Of a stretch of 64,000 nucleotides of DNA, positions 1 through 13,700 are shown piece after piece. The notes under the pieces are model-generated. The model was not told the DNA's origin. It worked only from the letters and a program-made list of their open reading frames with translations, and did no database searches. Each line of letters begins with the position of its first letter. Position 1 is the stretch's first letter. The DNA lies in NCBI GenBank assembly GCA_013397695.1, contig VYZI01000144.1:1447087-1511086 (forward strand). Reading direction: 5' to 3'. This DNA comes from Centropus unirufus (taxonomy: Eukaryota; Chordata; Aves; Cuculiformes; Centropidae). A program made the position numbers and the translations under genes.

Positions 1-272
1 ACAGGACAAGGGGGAATGGCTATAAGTTGGAAGGGGCCAACTTAGATTAGACAGCAGCAAGAAATTCTTCACAACGAGGGCGGTAAGACATCAGCACAGG
101 TTGCTCAAGGAAGTTGTGGCTACCCCCTCCCTGGAAGTGTCCAAGGCAAGGTTAGGTGGGGCCTTGAGCAGCCCGGTCTGGTGGGAGGTGTCCCAGCCCA
201 TGGCAGGGGGGGTTGGAACTGGGTGATGTTTAAGGTCCCTTCCAAGCTTAAGCATTCCATGATTCTATTTAT
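1..272 (+). repeat. CR1 LINE 3' end, cut by window edge
   Basis: This is a sense-strand CR1 tail: CACAGGTTGCTCAAGG, GGGAGGTGTCCCAGCCCATG, GGTTGGAACT, TTTAAGGTCCCTTCC, then the terminal ATTCCATGATTCTATTT. Its 5' part lies outside the window. Probably in a 3' intron of SLC38A9 and antisense to that gene. Confidence 0.85.
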
Positions 273-3200
273 GAGTAACTTCCGTAACTGCAGAAGCCAG
301 AGACTAATGAGGGCCAGGTGGTTTTGGACAAACACATGGACTCTCATATCTTGAAGACAAAACTAGGACAGTTTTTCAAAATGCACCCAGTATCTTCTGA
401 AGGCACATCATTTGGCTAAGCCTGTTTTCATTTGCTTTTAATTTGGTAATGTTTGTGTATTTTACGTACATAAAGACAGCAGAGTAACAAGTAGCTGTTA
501 TCTGTACTCAGTTGTGAGGGCAAATAATTCAAAACTAAAATCTTACTTCTCCCTTTGGACTACACTTGATTAAGTGTAGATTGCTAATGTGCTATTACCT
601 CCGATTATACTAACCAGTTCACGTTCCTACAGTTCTCAAGGGTGTATGCTTTAATCCTTACTGAAACTAAGTGCTAAGATAAATTAGATAATGGTATTTA
701 TATAGTATGTAACACAATAGATCTTTGTCTTTAGGTACTGTCACCACACAAAGAAAATCCAGATTTTGATTTCCATAATTAACAAGAAAAGAAACAAGCC
801 AACTCAAAACCTTGAATTTACTTTCTCTGAAACATCTGTCAGCTTCCTTGAAAATATTTGCTTCTGCATCTAAGTCAGTTATCTTTGCACAAGAGAGTGT
901 TTTTGTGTATGTAACAGGAACAGCTTTTGATTGCTGCGCTCTATTCTTCAGGAGACTTGGGTTCACTTTACCTAAAGACCTTGACTATAAATACTATTTA
1001 GACAGCATAATTCCAGATAAAATCAAAGGACACATGGAGAGAGATAAAAGGATTAATTTTAAGTAACAAAGCCATAATCACATTTGTCTATTTTAAATTT
1101 CTATTCAGAATGGACATGACCGTAGTGAAAGCAGCCTAAGCATAAGGCATACAGCAGTCCTCACACCTGGATTTTAGAAGCCAAGATTAAAATGTAGAAA
1201 ATATGACTGAAAGGAGGAAGTATTTGGGGGATCCGAGTGGAAAGGAAATATCACTGATAACATGCAGGTAACACTCCATAAGGATTACAGTTTGCCACCT
1301 GCCAAGCCCTTCTTGACTACACCTGAACTAATAAGCAGATTTTGGGGTGGAATCTGGAGAACATACCCTAGCTGCAGTTACAGCTGATCAGGAGCTTTTC
1401 TGAGCTTTAGAATTCTTTAGAATGAAGTTCTACAAGCGGCTCTGGAGGAACAGAAAAATGGGTAAATGTGGCTGACAGCAAAATGAAGGCAGAAAGCAGC
1501 CTCCTGACAAAATAATGGGCCTGAAAAATTGAGTGGAGCTAACAAAGAAAGCTCTGAAAGTAAGAATGTTTTATCACACTCATAGACTAGTACCCAGGTG
1601 CAAGCTGGACTTAAGGCACGGGACTGGACACAGCACAGTATTTCCTATATTATGCTGCAAAGAGCAAGTGGCTTTCAGGCCTTGTTTTCGTGTTGCTTGC
1701 TGTGGTGAAAATAGCATTCTTTTCCTCAGTACCACAGTGAAAGCTTGCTTGTAGAATTGTTTCCTGAGTGGAGAAGCCCACATCAGTGCTTAGTAATTAT
1801 TACATATTAGAAGCAGTACCTTTTGATCATCTCATTTCAGCAGGGTCAGTTCTTAGAAGAGAGATGCTGCCTCTCTAACTTCTCAGCAGGACTCTGATTC
1901 ATAGAGTAAAAACAAATGTCACCTGTTCAAGTGTCAAGGGCAAGTGATAATATTTATAACAGGATGACAAAAAAGTACTTCACCAACATGCATAATGCTG
2001 TGTATCATTTTAGCTGGAGAGAAACCAATGGTAGGGCAGAATCAACAGAATTTTACTCTGTTTACAGGGAATAAATAAATTGCAGACAGTAAGAATCACC
2101 CCTAGCTCCATGCCTCCTGCAGTTACCACCTGGACAAAGAGCATCTCCACACTCCCAGCCTTTCCCCCACTGCTAGTTCCACAAGCAATTGTTAGGAGGC
2201 AGCACTAGCAAATTCATGCCTGTAGATCATGCTCTGGGGGCTTATGCAGCATCAGTACAACTGTTCATGGAACCAGATCACAGATGTGAATCAGGGGAAA
2301 AAAAAAATCAAAAACGAAAAACCCAAAAAACCAACACAACAAATCATTTTTTTTTTGTGGCTGGGTCAGTTTTCGCTCACAGGTCTTCTCCAGGCTGTGC
2401 TGCTGACACTCGGCTTACTCCAGTGCACTGCTCTTCTCACACCCACACCACAGTACAGGAATAGCTGCCAGAGGAATCCTCCCCCCATGTGTGTTTTAGC
2501 TTTGGGCAGCGATACACGCCTGTGACCAGAATGGAAGCTGCTATTGTTTTGGATTTCTGACTCCATAAAAGGAATGTTATTGTTTCTCTTACTTTTTTCC
2601 ACCTCCCCAAAGAGTTGTTTTTATGACCACTAGTTTCAGCAAGTTTTGTTCAAAACTAAAACAGTACATTTCCAGCTTGCCAATTTCCGTGACTTTTCAC
2701 AAAGGTCTGATGGAAGTGAAACCTTAACAAGTCAATCCATATAACAGTGGAGTATCCATTCAAGTCCCTATGAAACACTGATATAAGAAAGTTCTTGATG
2801 ATATAAATACATACAAAAACCCTCAACACCATAACTGAAGACAGAAGTTCAAGAGACCCCTACACATATGTAAATCTCCCACTTAGTCCAGCAGCTTATT
2901 GAACCAAACACAGAACAGCTAGGTCTTCCAGTGCATCACTGGTTCATTAACATTTGCAAAGTACTTTGAGTCCTCAGTGAAAGGCTCTAGTACAGTACAA
3001 ACAGGGAAGGAAATCTCTAGCTAAAAACCTCCTGGAAGCATTATGCAGAGATTTGGTTTCCCAGTACAAATCTTTCCTACCATTCTTAAAGATGCTCTTT
3101 CTGTGCAATTTGAACACTCTTCTACAATTCCAGGGTTTGGCCAATCCTAGCATGAATCTTTGGGATCCATACTAGGGCGAACTTGGAAAATCAACTTAAG

Positions 3201-4660
3201 CTCTGGAGAGCATATTCAGAAAAGCTGATTCGAATGCAGGCACTAGTTTCTTCCTCCTTAACACATGAAAAGCAATCAGGAGAAGATTCCAGATGCTGCT
3301 CCTTGGAGCTGATTCCTTGATCTGATATATATGGAGGGGGAAAAAAATCACAGAAGTCTTGAAGGCAGCATGGAGTCATTAGGCTTCCTCTGCAAACAGA
3401 GACGATTGCTGGAGTGACCATGCCTTTAAAATGTGAAAGCCACAGCTAAGGAGAAATCTTGCCCTTTTTCACATAGTAAACTTTTCTTTAGAAAATTGGA
3501 AAGAAACTTAAGTTTTCTTTCTCCAGAGCTCCACTAACATCCTCTCTAGTGTTTTAATATTTTCAGAAATGCCCATAAATCCCAAGAAGCTTTCCTGGAG
3601 GGGAATTCACAGTGCCTTTGCAGATATGGTCACTTAAATGCTGGCCTGGGTTCACAGGGACAAAAAGTAACACATCATCTCACTGCATTGTTACATGATC
3701 TGCACTTCACCTGTGAATAATCAAATCAGATATATTTTATCTCATGTATTGTGTAGGCAACCAGCTCTAGGTGGCCTTGCCCAAGCATGGCAGTTGGACA
3801 AGATGACATCCAGAGGTCTCTTTCATCACTCTAGTATTCTGTGATTCCATACCAGTTTTTCATATAAAGATTTGTAATTATGACCTGTATTCTATTTTAG
3901 TTACCTTTACAGCTAAGGTTTTAATGAAGCTGGGCAAGAATCCTGGAAAGTAAGGAGGGAAAAAAATAAAATACTCAAAATAATGACAGTAAAAATGTCC
4001 TCTGGGACTCTCAACTCTATCACGTTTTCTCCATTTTGTATTCTACAATGGGAATATATTAAGAAAGAATAAAGTTCCATCTTGAGGAGCAGTACATAAC
4101 CTTTTCAAGGGCAAAGAACAAGTCCAAAAGCCACATATCAAAAATTCCCAATTAAGTTTTCAACTTTGAGGATTTCCTAAACGGGGTCAGGTTTCCCTAT
4201 GAACCTTGACTTGGAATGTGACGCAAAACTGCTGAGGGAACCCTGAGAAAAGATTTTAGATCTAGGCTTGTTCAGGAGTCTGCTAAAATCAGTTCTGTGC
4301 CCAGTATTCTCCAGCACTTTTATTCTAACATGGATCATTTTTTCTAGAGTCTTACAACATTGCCAAGCCTTCTGCCTCTTCTGTGTGATTGGGCCATGTA
4401 ATACCAGCCTGACTACAGATAAGTCTAGGGTGCTCCTCAAGGCTTTCACTTGAATACATTTGTAATGTATCTGTAATTCATTGGTAGCCAGTGAAAAGTA
4501 CGTATAACTGGTTTCTTATCAGATCACAAGACCAGGTTACATTCTGTGAAGCTATTACTGTCCCTGGATCCATTTCAAGAGAAGCAGACAGGAAAAAAAT
4601 TAGCATTGAAATTACTGTCACCTGGCAATCTAGACACAGCAGTCTTGTGAAATTACTTAC
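273..4660. other. SLC38A9 intron sequence after exon 11, no exon found
   Basis: AT-rich unique sequence. I looked for the remaining SLC38A9 exons (human VRDLCIAYML onward) on the minus strand and found none. Apart from CR1 fragments at both sides and short A/T runs (2,300-2,350), I see nothing. Confidence 0.6.
3752..3850 (+). repeat. CR1 LINE 3' fragment
   Basis: About 100 bp of CR1 3' tail: AGTTGGACAAGATGACATCC, AGAGGTCTCTTTCATC, TATTCTGTGATTCC. Strongly 5'-truncated. Confidence 0.75.
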
Positions 4661-4767
4661 ATTGTTTTCTTGATTTCTGTTGTTTTGAAGAAGTGTGATG
4701 ACACAATTGTGGATGAAGAATGCAAGTGTCAGAATCCCTGTGAGTTGCGGGAATAGAATTCTAAACT
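4661..4767 (-). CDS. SLC38A9: SLC38A9 exon 11, helix 6 (last exon in window)
   Basis: The acceptor is TTTTCCCTTAG and the donor AACAAT|GTAAGT. It encodes residues 359-394: EFRILFPQLTGILTLAFFIH then NCVITLLQNNRNQENN, matching human FPQLTGVLTLAFFIHNC and KNNKKQENN. The next human residues (VRDLCIAYML) are not found to the left, so the following exon lies outside the window. Confidence 0.95.
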
Positions 4768-7700
4768 CTAAGGGAAAAAAAAAAGTGTCAAAAATTTACT
4801 TCTTTGAAACAAACAATACCAAAATGCAAAGGACACTCAGCGCTGTGAAGTCGACCAGTAGGAGTTGAAATGGGACAATCTGTCTTATCTTTGATCATAG
4901 CCAAAGCAGACATTTCAAAATGCATGGTTAGGCTACCATGTAACACTCTCCAGCAAAGTTCCTTGACAGACCTAATGATCAAAGATCATTCATTATTCCA
5001 GGATTTACACATACAAGCTTTTCTGCTTGTCAACCGTTTAACTGCAAAGCATTTTTGAGGCAGGAACAGATTGCAGTCAGACTGTAAGATCAGATCTATT
5101 GGATCCTGGCCAGGAAGATGGGAGTGAGGAATCATTTGCTCTGGTGAGCATCTTTTGTTGTCAAAAAAATCACTCGTTACCAGAGGAAAAATGACACCTG
5201 CAGATGTTTAAAAGGTTCTACTTACAAACCAGGGCATAAATAAAAGGCAGAGCAACTTCCTGACTTATCACATACCTTAGAGCATCTATGAAAAATTTAG
5301 GGTTTTTTGGAAGGATTATCTTCATGAGATTGTGTTTCTGGAAGCAACACAACTGATCCAGGAATTCACCAATGTGCAATATCATTCAAGCACCATCTTT
5401 TTTTATATTATGTAAGAATATGTGCACTCTAGAGTGTAAACAGCAATTAGAGATCACTGAGCTAGCTCAGAGCATGGAAAGCATCCAGCAATATAGCAAA
5501 ACACTCATCAGAGGCTTACAGACCCTTACAGATCAAACCACAGGGCACTCCATACAAATGTATTTAAAATCTATTTCTTTAAAGTGCTATGAAGTCAGCC
5601 AGGTAAACACACCTCAGGCAATTAATGAAGGGCTCATCCAGGTTGACAGAGTAGGCCTTCCCTAGGGCTGGATTCACTCCATCTTCAATTCCTGACTAGC
5701 ATGATGTGCTACATGCAGAACTGAGAGTGCAAAGACTGCTGGGCTAGTTTTCCATCCACCCTTTAATCTGAATAATAAAAATCCAACTGACTGATTCAGA
5801 ATCTCTTTCAGCACTGCATTTCTCCCATCACTACAATAATCAGTAGTAGCATGATTTAGCTACATGTTTTGTCTATCTCCTAGCAGTACAAGTCATGTTG
5901 CCAAAATAATCAAACTACCGTGCACTACTACTGCTTCTTACTGAGCAGCCCACGTGTCCTGGTATAATTCATTTTATGCTGGGACTGCTTAACAGATCTT
6001 GGATTTGAACTGCAAGATGACTAAAACTTGATTTCTTAGACTTGGGCTGGTTCCAATTATAGATGGGTTTCTTAGGGAACCTTAAATTGGGCAAATTTTC
6101 TCCTGCAGTCTCAGAAAGAGAGTAGTATCAGGCCATGTGAGGGAGCATTTGAAGACTGCTGGGGCAGTTCAGGATAAAACCATGTTTCCATGCTTGCCAT
6201 GGAGCAAGAACAAACATTGTGGTCTGTCTACTGACTGAGCAGCACAAACTGGAGTATGATTTCTGCTTACAGATAGCATTATATGAATAAATAAAACAGG
6301 TCATTAAGTCAGACACTAATCACTCAATGCTTTGAAATCCAAATTTTTACACTGGAAAAAAAAGTACTTTGTTAGTCTAAAAATTCTGCCTAAAAGTAAA
6401 TATGGTGATGGAGGAAAATAGATAGCATAGTTAGCACTACTTCAGAACTACCTGCATCCATCTATCAGTTTGTATTTCTAGTGCAGTAGTCAGCAGGATT
6501 CTTAGTGAATTAGAATGTTAATTCAGTTTATCCTCAATGCGTCCACTCTGGCCTTGTTCTCTGTCATACTCAGAAAAAATTGCTTGGCTTTGAAGACTCA
6601 GAGAAGAAGGACAATAGTTTTTTTTTTCCTTTTCTTGGTGACATGAACAAGCTGAGGAAACTGTTTTACATAGCCTTTCGCTCTTTTCTTGTCATTCAGA
6701 ACTTGAAATGGGGTTCTGAATGCCTGGTTGAAAGGAGGAAAGAATGATCTTCTGCAACTATGAAAAAATGAACGAACGGATTTGATAATCTAGGAGGAGG
6801 TGACCCTCCCCATGGCAGGACGTTGGAATTGGATGATCTGTAAGGTCCCTTCCAACTCCACCCATTCTGTGATTCTAGGATAACAGCTAGGGGCTATGGG
6901 GCAGAGAAGTGGAACACTGAGTTTTGAGCAGACCTCTTTGCCAGATGTACCTGGAATATACTAGTTAAGCTGTTTATTCTACTTATTGGAACAGATCAAT
7001 TTCAATTCAACTAGAGCTGAACCAACCCAAAAAGAGTGGTAGAGGACAAGAAATAAGTCGTTGCAAGACCACTGCAACTGTGATGTGAATGCACTTAAAT
7101 GAGTTGAATTTCAGATCCATAATTTCACTCAACTAACTACTACCTATAGTTTACTCATTGAGTTGTTACTCTTGTTGCTACAGTATGTTACCATGACTCT
7201 ACAATTCAGATCAGATTCTACTAGTAACACAAACAAATCTGGCATTTCTTTTTTTCATCTCTACCTTGCTACTGTAATTCAAACCCCACACTAATGTTTA
7301 AAGTTATCCTTGTTTTTTTCTCCAATTCTACACTACTGGACCCAACAATAGATTGCAACCCATGTGTACAATTGTTAGCACAGTGTTTATTGTGACTGGG
7401 AAACTAAAAATGCACAAACACACAAAAGAAACCATAAGAAGGAGCATATCTCTGAATTTTGTGTAAGTTAACAAGTAATTTTTGAAGGACAAAATACTCT
7501 TTTATCTAAGAACAGAAGCAGCAATACAATTCAATAGTATAGGCCACAGCGCCTGGGAGCTAACTGGTCATAATTTTGCCTGTTGTAAAGGATGGGGAAA
7601 ACCAGCTAGGACATAACCTCAGATTTCTCGTTCCAAGCCTCCTAAAACAAGAGACTGATCTCTTTAGACTCTCTGTTCCTGTAATATACTGTTTATGACT

Positions 7701-10700
7701 GTGACATCTCACACAGCACTTTGTAACAATAATTTGAAAAGAATAGCCAGCAAAATTACATTCAAGAAAGAAAAGAAACATCCTGGAGAGCTAATGGGTA
7801 TTCAGAAGAGGAGAGCTAAGACTAAAACCCAAGATAGATTGGATAGTACAGAAAAAACATACTCGTAAATTATGGTAAACAACCTTTTTCATTTAAACAA
7901 GAAAATATTTAGAGAATAAAGCACCTTTACCAGTCAGTCTGCAAAAAGTTTGTCGTTTGTAACTACTACTGAAATAGGCGTGATCTGAAAATGGTGTAGC
8001 TAAAACTTAATTATAATATAAGCAAAACAGTACTATGGCAAGTTCCTTGCTACATGATCTATGTTGGAGATACCTCTTGTGGATACTCCTCATCTCCACA
8101 GTGTTGATACTGTCTCTTAATTAAAGAGCATTACTGGAAAGGGAATTCCTTTTTACTTTCTCACAAGTCATCCTTCCTGAGCCTCCAAATGCAACATCAT
8201 ATGGCATTTCCTTCACTTTACTCATGTCACAGAGGTATTAAAAGGTAAATGAGAAGGTCATTCACCAATTGCTCTGAAAAAAATCTTGAACATCATATAT
8301 ATGCTTCATTACTTCATTTCAACGATCTCACCTGGCACAAAAAATTCATTCTCCGTAAACCAGTGGCATTCTACATGGATTCCCAGATGAGCAGCCTTTA
8401 CAGTAACCAGAAGAACTAAGTAGGCAACTGAAACCGTACCTATAAAAGAGCCAAACAAACACCATTACGCAGTATAAAGTATAAAGTAAATGGGCTGTGT
8501 TTTATTCTTGCTCCATCCAACTCGTTACTGGTAGCCCAAAGACTCAGGATTGGTATTCATTATTAAAAATACTGATTAGGTCTCCATTTTCTTTTTCTTC
8601 ATTTCTTTCATAGGTCAGAGAGAAAGAATAATGCATTTGCACCCAATGCAAGTTTTCAGCATGTTGAATGTTATCCAGATGCTGCACTACTGAAAGTACC
8701 CTGTAATCCCTCACGTTGGGCAGGTAGAGAGGGCTCTTGGCAGTAACAGATCAGTTCCAGCTTCAGCTGTCAGGATTCTAATCTAACATGAAACAAAGCT
8801 GGCCACTAGTACTGTAGCTTCTACAATGTCTGTTGAGTTACAGATTTTTTTAATCACATGGCCCAGTGAGATATGAATGTTTAGTACATAAAAACCTTAC
8901 TTCTTACAAGGAAACACCATGACTTACGCAAGTTCCTGTTTTATTTTCATTTAGTGGTTCCACCAACAGCAGACCCAAGCTCTAACCATCACACTGGAAC
9001 AGAGGACAGACTAGACCCATAGTTCCCTGTCCTGTACCTCCTTTACATCCCCATCTCCTTTCCCCTTTCTTTTCATCATGGGATTCAATGCCATACCCGT
9101 AGACCTCTCCCACCTCATAAACTGTGACCAAGGCCACCTATCTCCATGCGCTTTATCCACCTTCCCAATTCCATCTGCCTTGGCCTTCTCAAGGCATGGA
9201 AGCAAGGATAAACCCTTGGAGAAGGGTTGTCAAGAATTGGAACCAGCTGCCCAGGGAAGTGCTGGCGTCACTATCTCTGGACATATTTAAGTATGTAGAT
9301 GTGGTGCTTGAGAACATAGTTTAGTGGGGGGCTTGCCAGTGTTAGGTTAACTCTTGGACTTGATGATCTTCAAGACTTTTTGCAACTTAAATGATTCTGA
9401 TCCTATTCTACAATTCTATTAATTGGAGTAGCTTTCACTGTTTATTATACGATTTATCCACAGTGAACCAATGCTCCAGCAGTATTTGTTACCTACCCAG
9501 GACATTAAACTTTGCAAAGAAGGATGGAGACTTCAGACTTATCAGGGGTAGAAGAACAGCAATCAAGTAAAATGGTACTGTTCGAGCTTTGTCCCACCAC
9601 TCCTCAAAGAGTTCAAAACCTGTATCGTTGACAGAATAGAATATCACACTCATGTTCTGTGGTGGGTGACCATTAGCAGCACCTGGACAAATTACTGGAA
9701 AAAAAAAAAAGAAAAGAAAAATATCCCCAGATGAAAAGGATTTTACTTGCACAGAATATTCACAGCAAAGACCCCATAATTTCTGGAGAGCATTTTACCA
9801 TTGGGAAATAAGATGACTCAAAATAATTTTTTGACAACTTGGCTGCTAACTTCTATTTGTTTTTTTCAATCAGGAGTTTAGCTCTAAGTTTTCACTGCTA
9901 GGCACCCTGCACTCTCAGTTGGCAAGTGGTATGGCTCTTTCAGCCAAACACAACAAAGACAATAATTTGTCTTAAGCCTAAGCTGTGGCACAGGGTCACC
10001 CTTGGTCATGGATATATAACCAGGTATGTTCAGTACCTAAGAGCACCTGCCAGAAAAAAAATCACAGCAACATACCTCTACAGCTGGCCGTGTATTTAGC
10101 ATTGTAATTTGTCCCTGCATGCTTCAGTAAGATCATGTGAACCAGGACGCAAGTGCATATGTATACAGAAGAGCTTGTATTATTCTATGCTGCTCTGGGA
10201 ACACACAAACTAAGGATGATGAGAAAGCTACTATAGCAATTCACAGACCCTGCACTGAACCAAAACATCCTGTCATCTTGGCGCTGTGCCAGGCCGAAGT
10301 ATATCACCACTAGAAAACCAATTTAAGAAGTGCATCCATCAGAATGTCAAAAGGGAATATCACTCTCCTGTTATATGGTGGCTGATCAATGGCAGCATCT
10401 GAAAAAGGGACTAGAACAAAACCAACCAAATAAAAAGATAAAAATGTGTTTGATTTCTGTTAACATCAGTGTTTCTTTCTAACACTTGTGTACCAACTTA
10501 GGTGTTGAAATATGAACCTTATTGTCCTCAGAATGTCTTATTTTAAATTTTGGCATCCTGCAAAACTTCATAGCTTTCCTCCACACTGCTGCATACTTGT
10601 TCTGTTAAAAAGGATAAGGATAAAAACAATTATATCAAATTTCTTTAGAGACCATTAAGTTACTTTACTTTAAGTTTTCTCATTTGCCTTCTCTCCATTG

Positions 10701-13700
10701 CTCCTAAGAGAATTGTTTCACAGACCTTGAAAAATGCTTTTGTTCTTACTGATCTCCTTCATAGCCCTGAATGCCCTGTCGAGTCATCTGAGCCTGTGGT
10801 AGCCCTTAATTTTGTGAAGCAGCTGCTTTAAATCTTCCAGTTGCTGGAGGATGCTGTGGAATTTTGTTGTCTAATTTGTCTCCAAGTTATACCCCCTGCT
10901 GCATAAGAATAGGACAGAACAGCAGAAGCAGGATAGCGTGAAAGAGAAAGAGCACTGAGTAGCTATTGCTGCCTTGCTGGCAAGGACTGTAGCATAAACA
11001 GGATTCAACACTAGCTCAAATTAAAATCAACTGCTTTTTAGAATTATTTCTTAACTGCTTTGCCTGACTAAGAAGTGTCTGTCTGGTACCAAGATGTTTC
11101 TCTATCCCCTAACCACCCAGAATAGAGAAAATTTTCTGCTACCTAGCAAAGAATTACATGTTTGGTTACTATTTACAGGCAGAAAGATCAGAAGGTGACA
11201 ATGCCTAGCTCCTGCTTTCACTCTAATTATTCTGCCTACTTAAGAACTCCAAACAGACCTACCTCCATACTTCAGTGAAGTTTCTTCCCTTCCGTTGTGC
11301 AAATGTCACTCCCCACAAAACATCAGGTACCCTGACACTTTGCGCTCAGCATCATTAAAGCTGTTTTCACAGTATTTTATTTAAATAAGAATGGTGCTGC
11401 AGAGATGATGAAGAGCAAAGACGCCACAGCCAAGATTTTAAACAGTAAACAGATCTGATGAGCCTCAGTTTTAGGGTGTGAAAAATTAAAATTCCTAAAG
11501 GCAATTCCTCATTGTGCAACTGTTGTTAAGAGGTCTAACATTCAAGGTTTTAAGGAGGATCTATCTGGGTATACAAAAAATTGTAATTTGCCTTCCAATC
11601 CTTATCCCCACACCTACCTTCTTACCTTTTATCCCTCCCTCCCAATTATTAAGCTTTCCAAGTGTGTGATTATTTGTGGAAGTACAAATCTCAGAGAGAA
11701 AACTACAATTTTTGTAAAATTCAAGTAGTTAGGATATACACTTTATAACTGGAACGTGGTTAGGCATGGAATGGCTTGCCTTTAAACTTCCCTCTAGACC
11801 AGGAAACACAATACTTAGGCAAGACCTTTTTACCTTTGTTACTTCCATTTGTGCCGGGAACAATATCTGTTACATTAATGCCATGAACAAAGTCTGAAAA
11901 GAAGAAGAAAATATTACAATTAATGACCCAAATCTGCTATTAGACTTTTATCTGTTGACTTGATAAAAATTAAGAAATAGTTTGGAAAATTCCATTGGAG
12001 GTACGGTACAGCAGCTTGCACTCCCTCCACCATCAAATGGATTTTTAAAAATTTTCTTTTAGAAGTGTTTTAAAGAACGCCCACTGCACTACTTTATTCT
12101 CAGCAGCCCCATTCATTTACAAAATTCCAAGCCACCCCTTCCTGCTCATTCCCATTCCCCCAGCACACCTCCACTTATAGAATCATGGGATGGTTTGTGC
12201 TGGAAGGGACCTCAAAGATCATCCTGTTCCAACCCCCCTGCTGTGAAGAGGGGCACCTCCCACCAGACTGGGCTGCTCAAGGCCCCATCCAACCTGGTCT
12301 TGAACACCTCCAGGGAGGGGGCAGCCACAGCTTCCCTGGGCAACCTGTGCTCAGGCCTCACCACCTTCATGGTCAGGAATTTCTTCCCAATGTCTAGTCT
12401 AAATCTTCCCATCTCCAATCTATAGCAATCCCTCCACCGCCGTCCATCCTATCACTACACAACCTTGTAAAAAGTCCTCCTCCAGCTTTCCTGTAGCCCC
12501 CCTTCAGGTACTGGAAGGCTGTTATAAAGTCTCCCTGGAGTCTTCTCCAGGCTGAACACCCCCAACTCTCTCAGCCTGTCTGCACAGCAAAGATGGTCCA
12601 GCTCCCTGATCAGTTTTATACTCCTCCTTGGGACCCGTTCCAACAGTTCCCCATCCTTCTTATGTTGGGGATTCCAGAACTGGACACAATATTCCAGCTG
12701 GGGTCTCACAAGAGCAGAGTGGAGGGGCAGAATCAGCTCCCTGGCCCTGCTGGCCACACTTCTCTTGATGCAGTCCAGGACAGGTTTGGCCTTCTGGGCT
12801 GTTAGTGCACATTGCTGGCTCACATCAAGCTTCTCATCAATAAAGACCCCAAGTCTTTCTCCACAGGGCTGCTCTCAGTCATGTAATCTCTTATCCTATA
12901 TTGAATCTGCAGATTGCCCCAGCCCAGGGCAGGACCTTGCACTTGGCCTTGTTGAACCTCATGAGGTTCAATGGCTCCTTTCTGAAGTGTCCCACCTCCT
13001 CCATCTGCAGTGCTGCACAGGTCAGTAAGGAGTTGCATCTTAAAACCAGCATCTTTTGGAACAGAAAAGTGCATGTAACCATACCCTTAGCCCAGAAGGT
13101 ATTACAAGTAAAGTCTTCCCTCCACATTTTGCTAATCCTTTATTTTTTTGCATAAGAGGCTGTGTGGGATGCCTCTCCTATGTTTCCATGAACCGACTCG
13201 CCGGATAACAGTTTAAGTCTCACAGTCTACAGTTATCTCTAATAGTATATTGTTTCCAGTGCACTCCTGTACTATTTTACAGCTCTGCCACACCAGATAT
13301 TTTTTAGTTCCTGCAGCCTGACCAGCATGAGAGCACTGGATAGAAGTTTCCTTATTGATACGTATATGTACACACAGAGAAAATATGCATCAGCTTGGAA
13401 ATTTAAATAGTGTGTCTCTGGTTAAAATTTACTTCTACTTCATGTGGCAGTATTATGCACACAGAAAATCTACTAGGCAGCAGGCCCCAAATGCAATAAA
13501 CAGCTGCTTGTTTGTCATAAAGAAGGCAAAAAGTCTCGTGGAAATTATTATTTTATTTCTTCATTTTGATTTATGACACCCTGAATCACAATTGAGTATC
13601 TCATACCTAGTGATATCAGTTCAGTGTACGCAGTAATCAGAAGATTTAATTAAAATCACCTGTCACCTCCTCACTTCACTGGTGGGTCTTTGTTGCTATT

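Noticed and set aside
12455..12823. A 122-codon minus-strand ORF
   Set aside because: It is the decayed reverse-transcriptase end of a 5'-truncated CR1 element, not a host gene.
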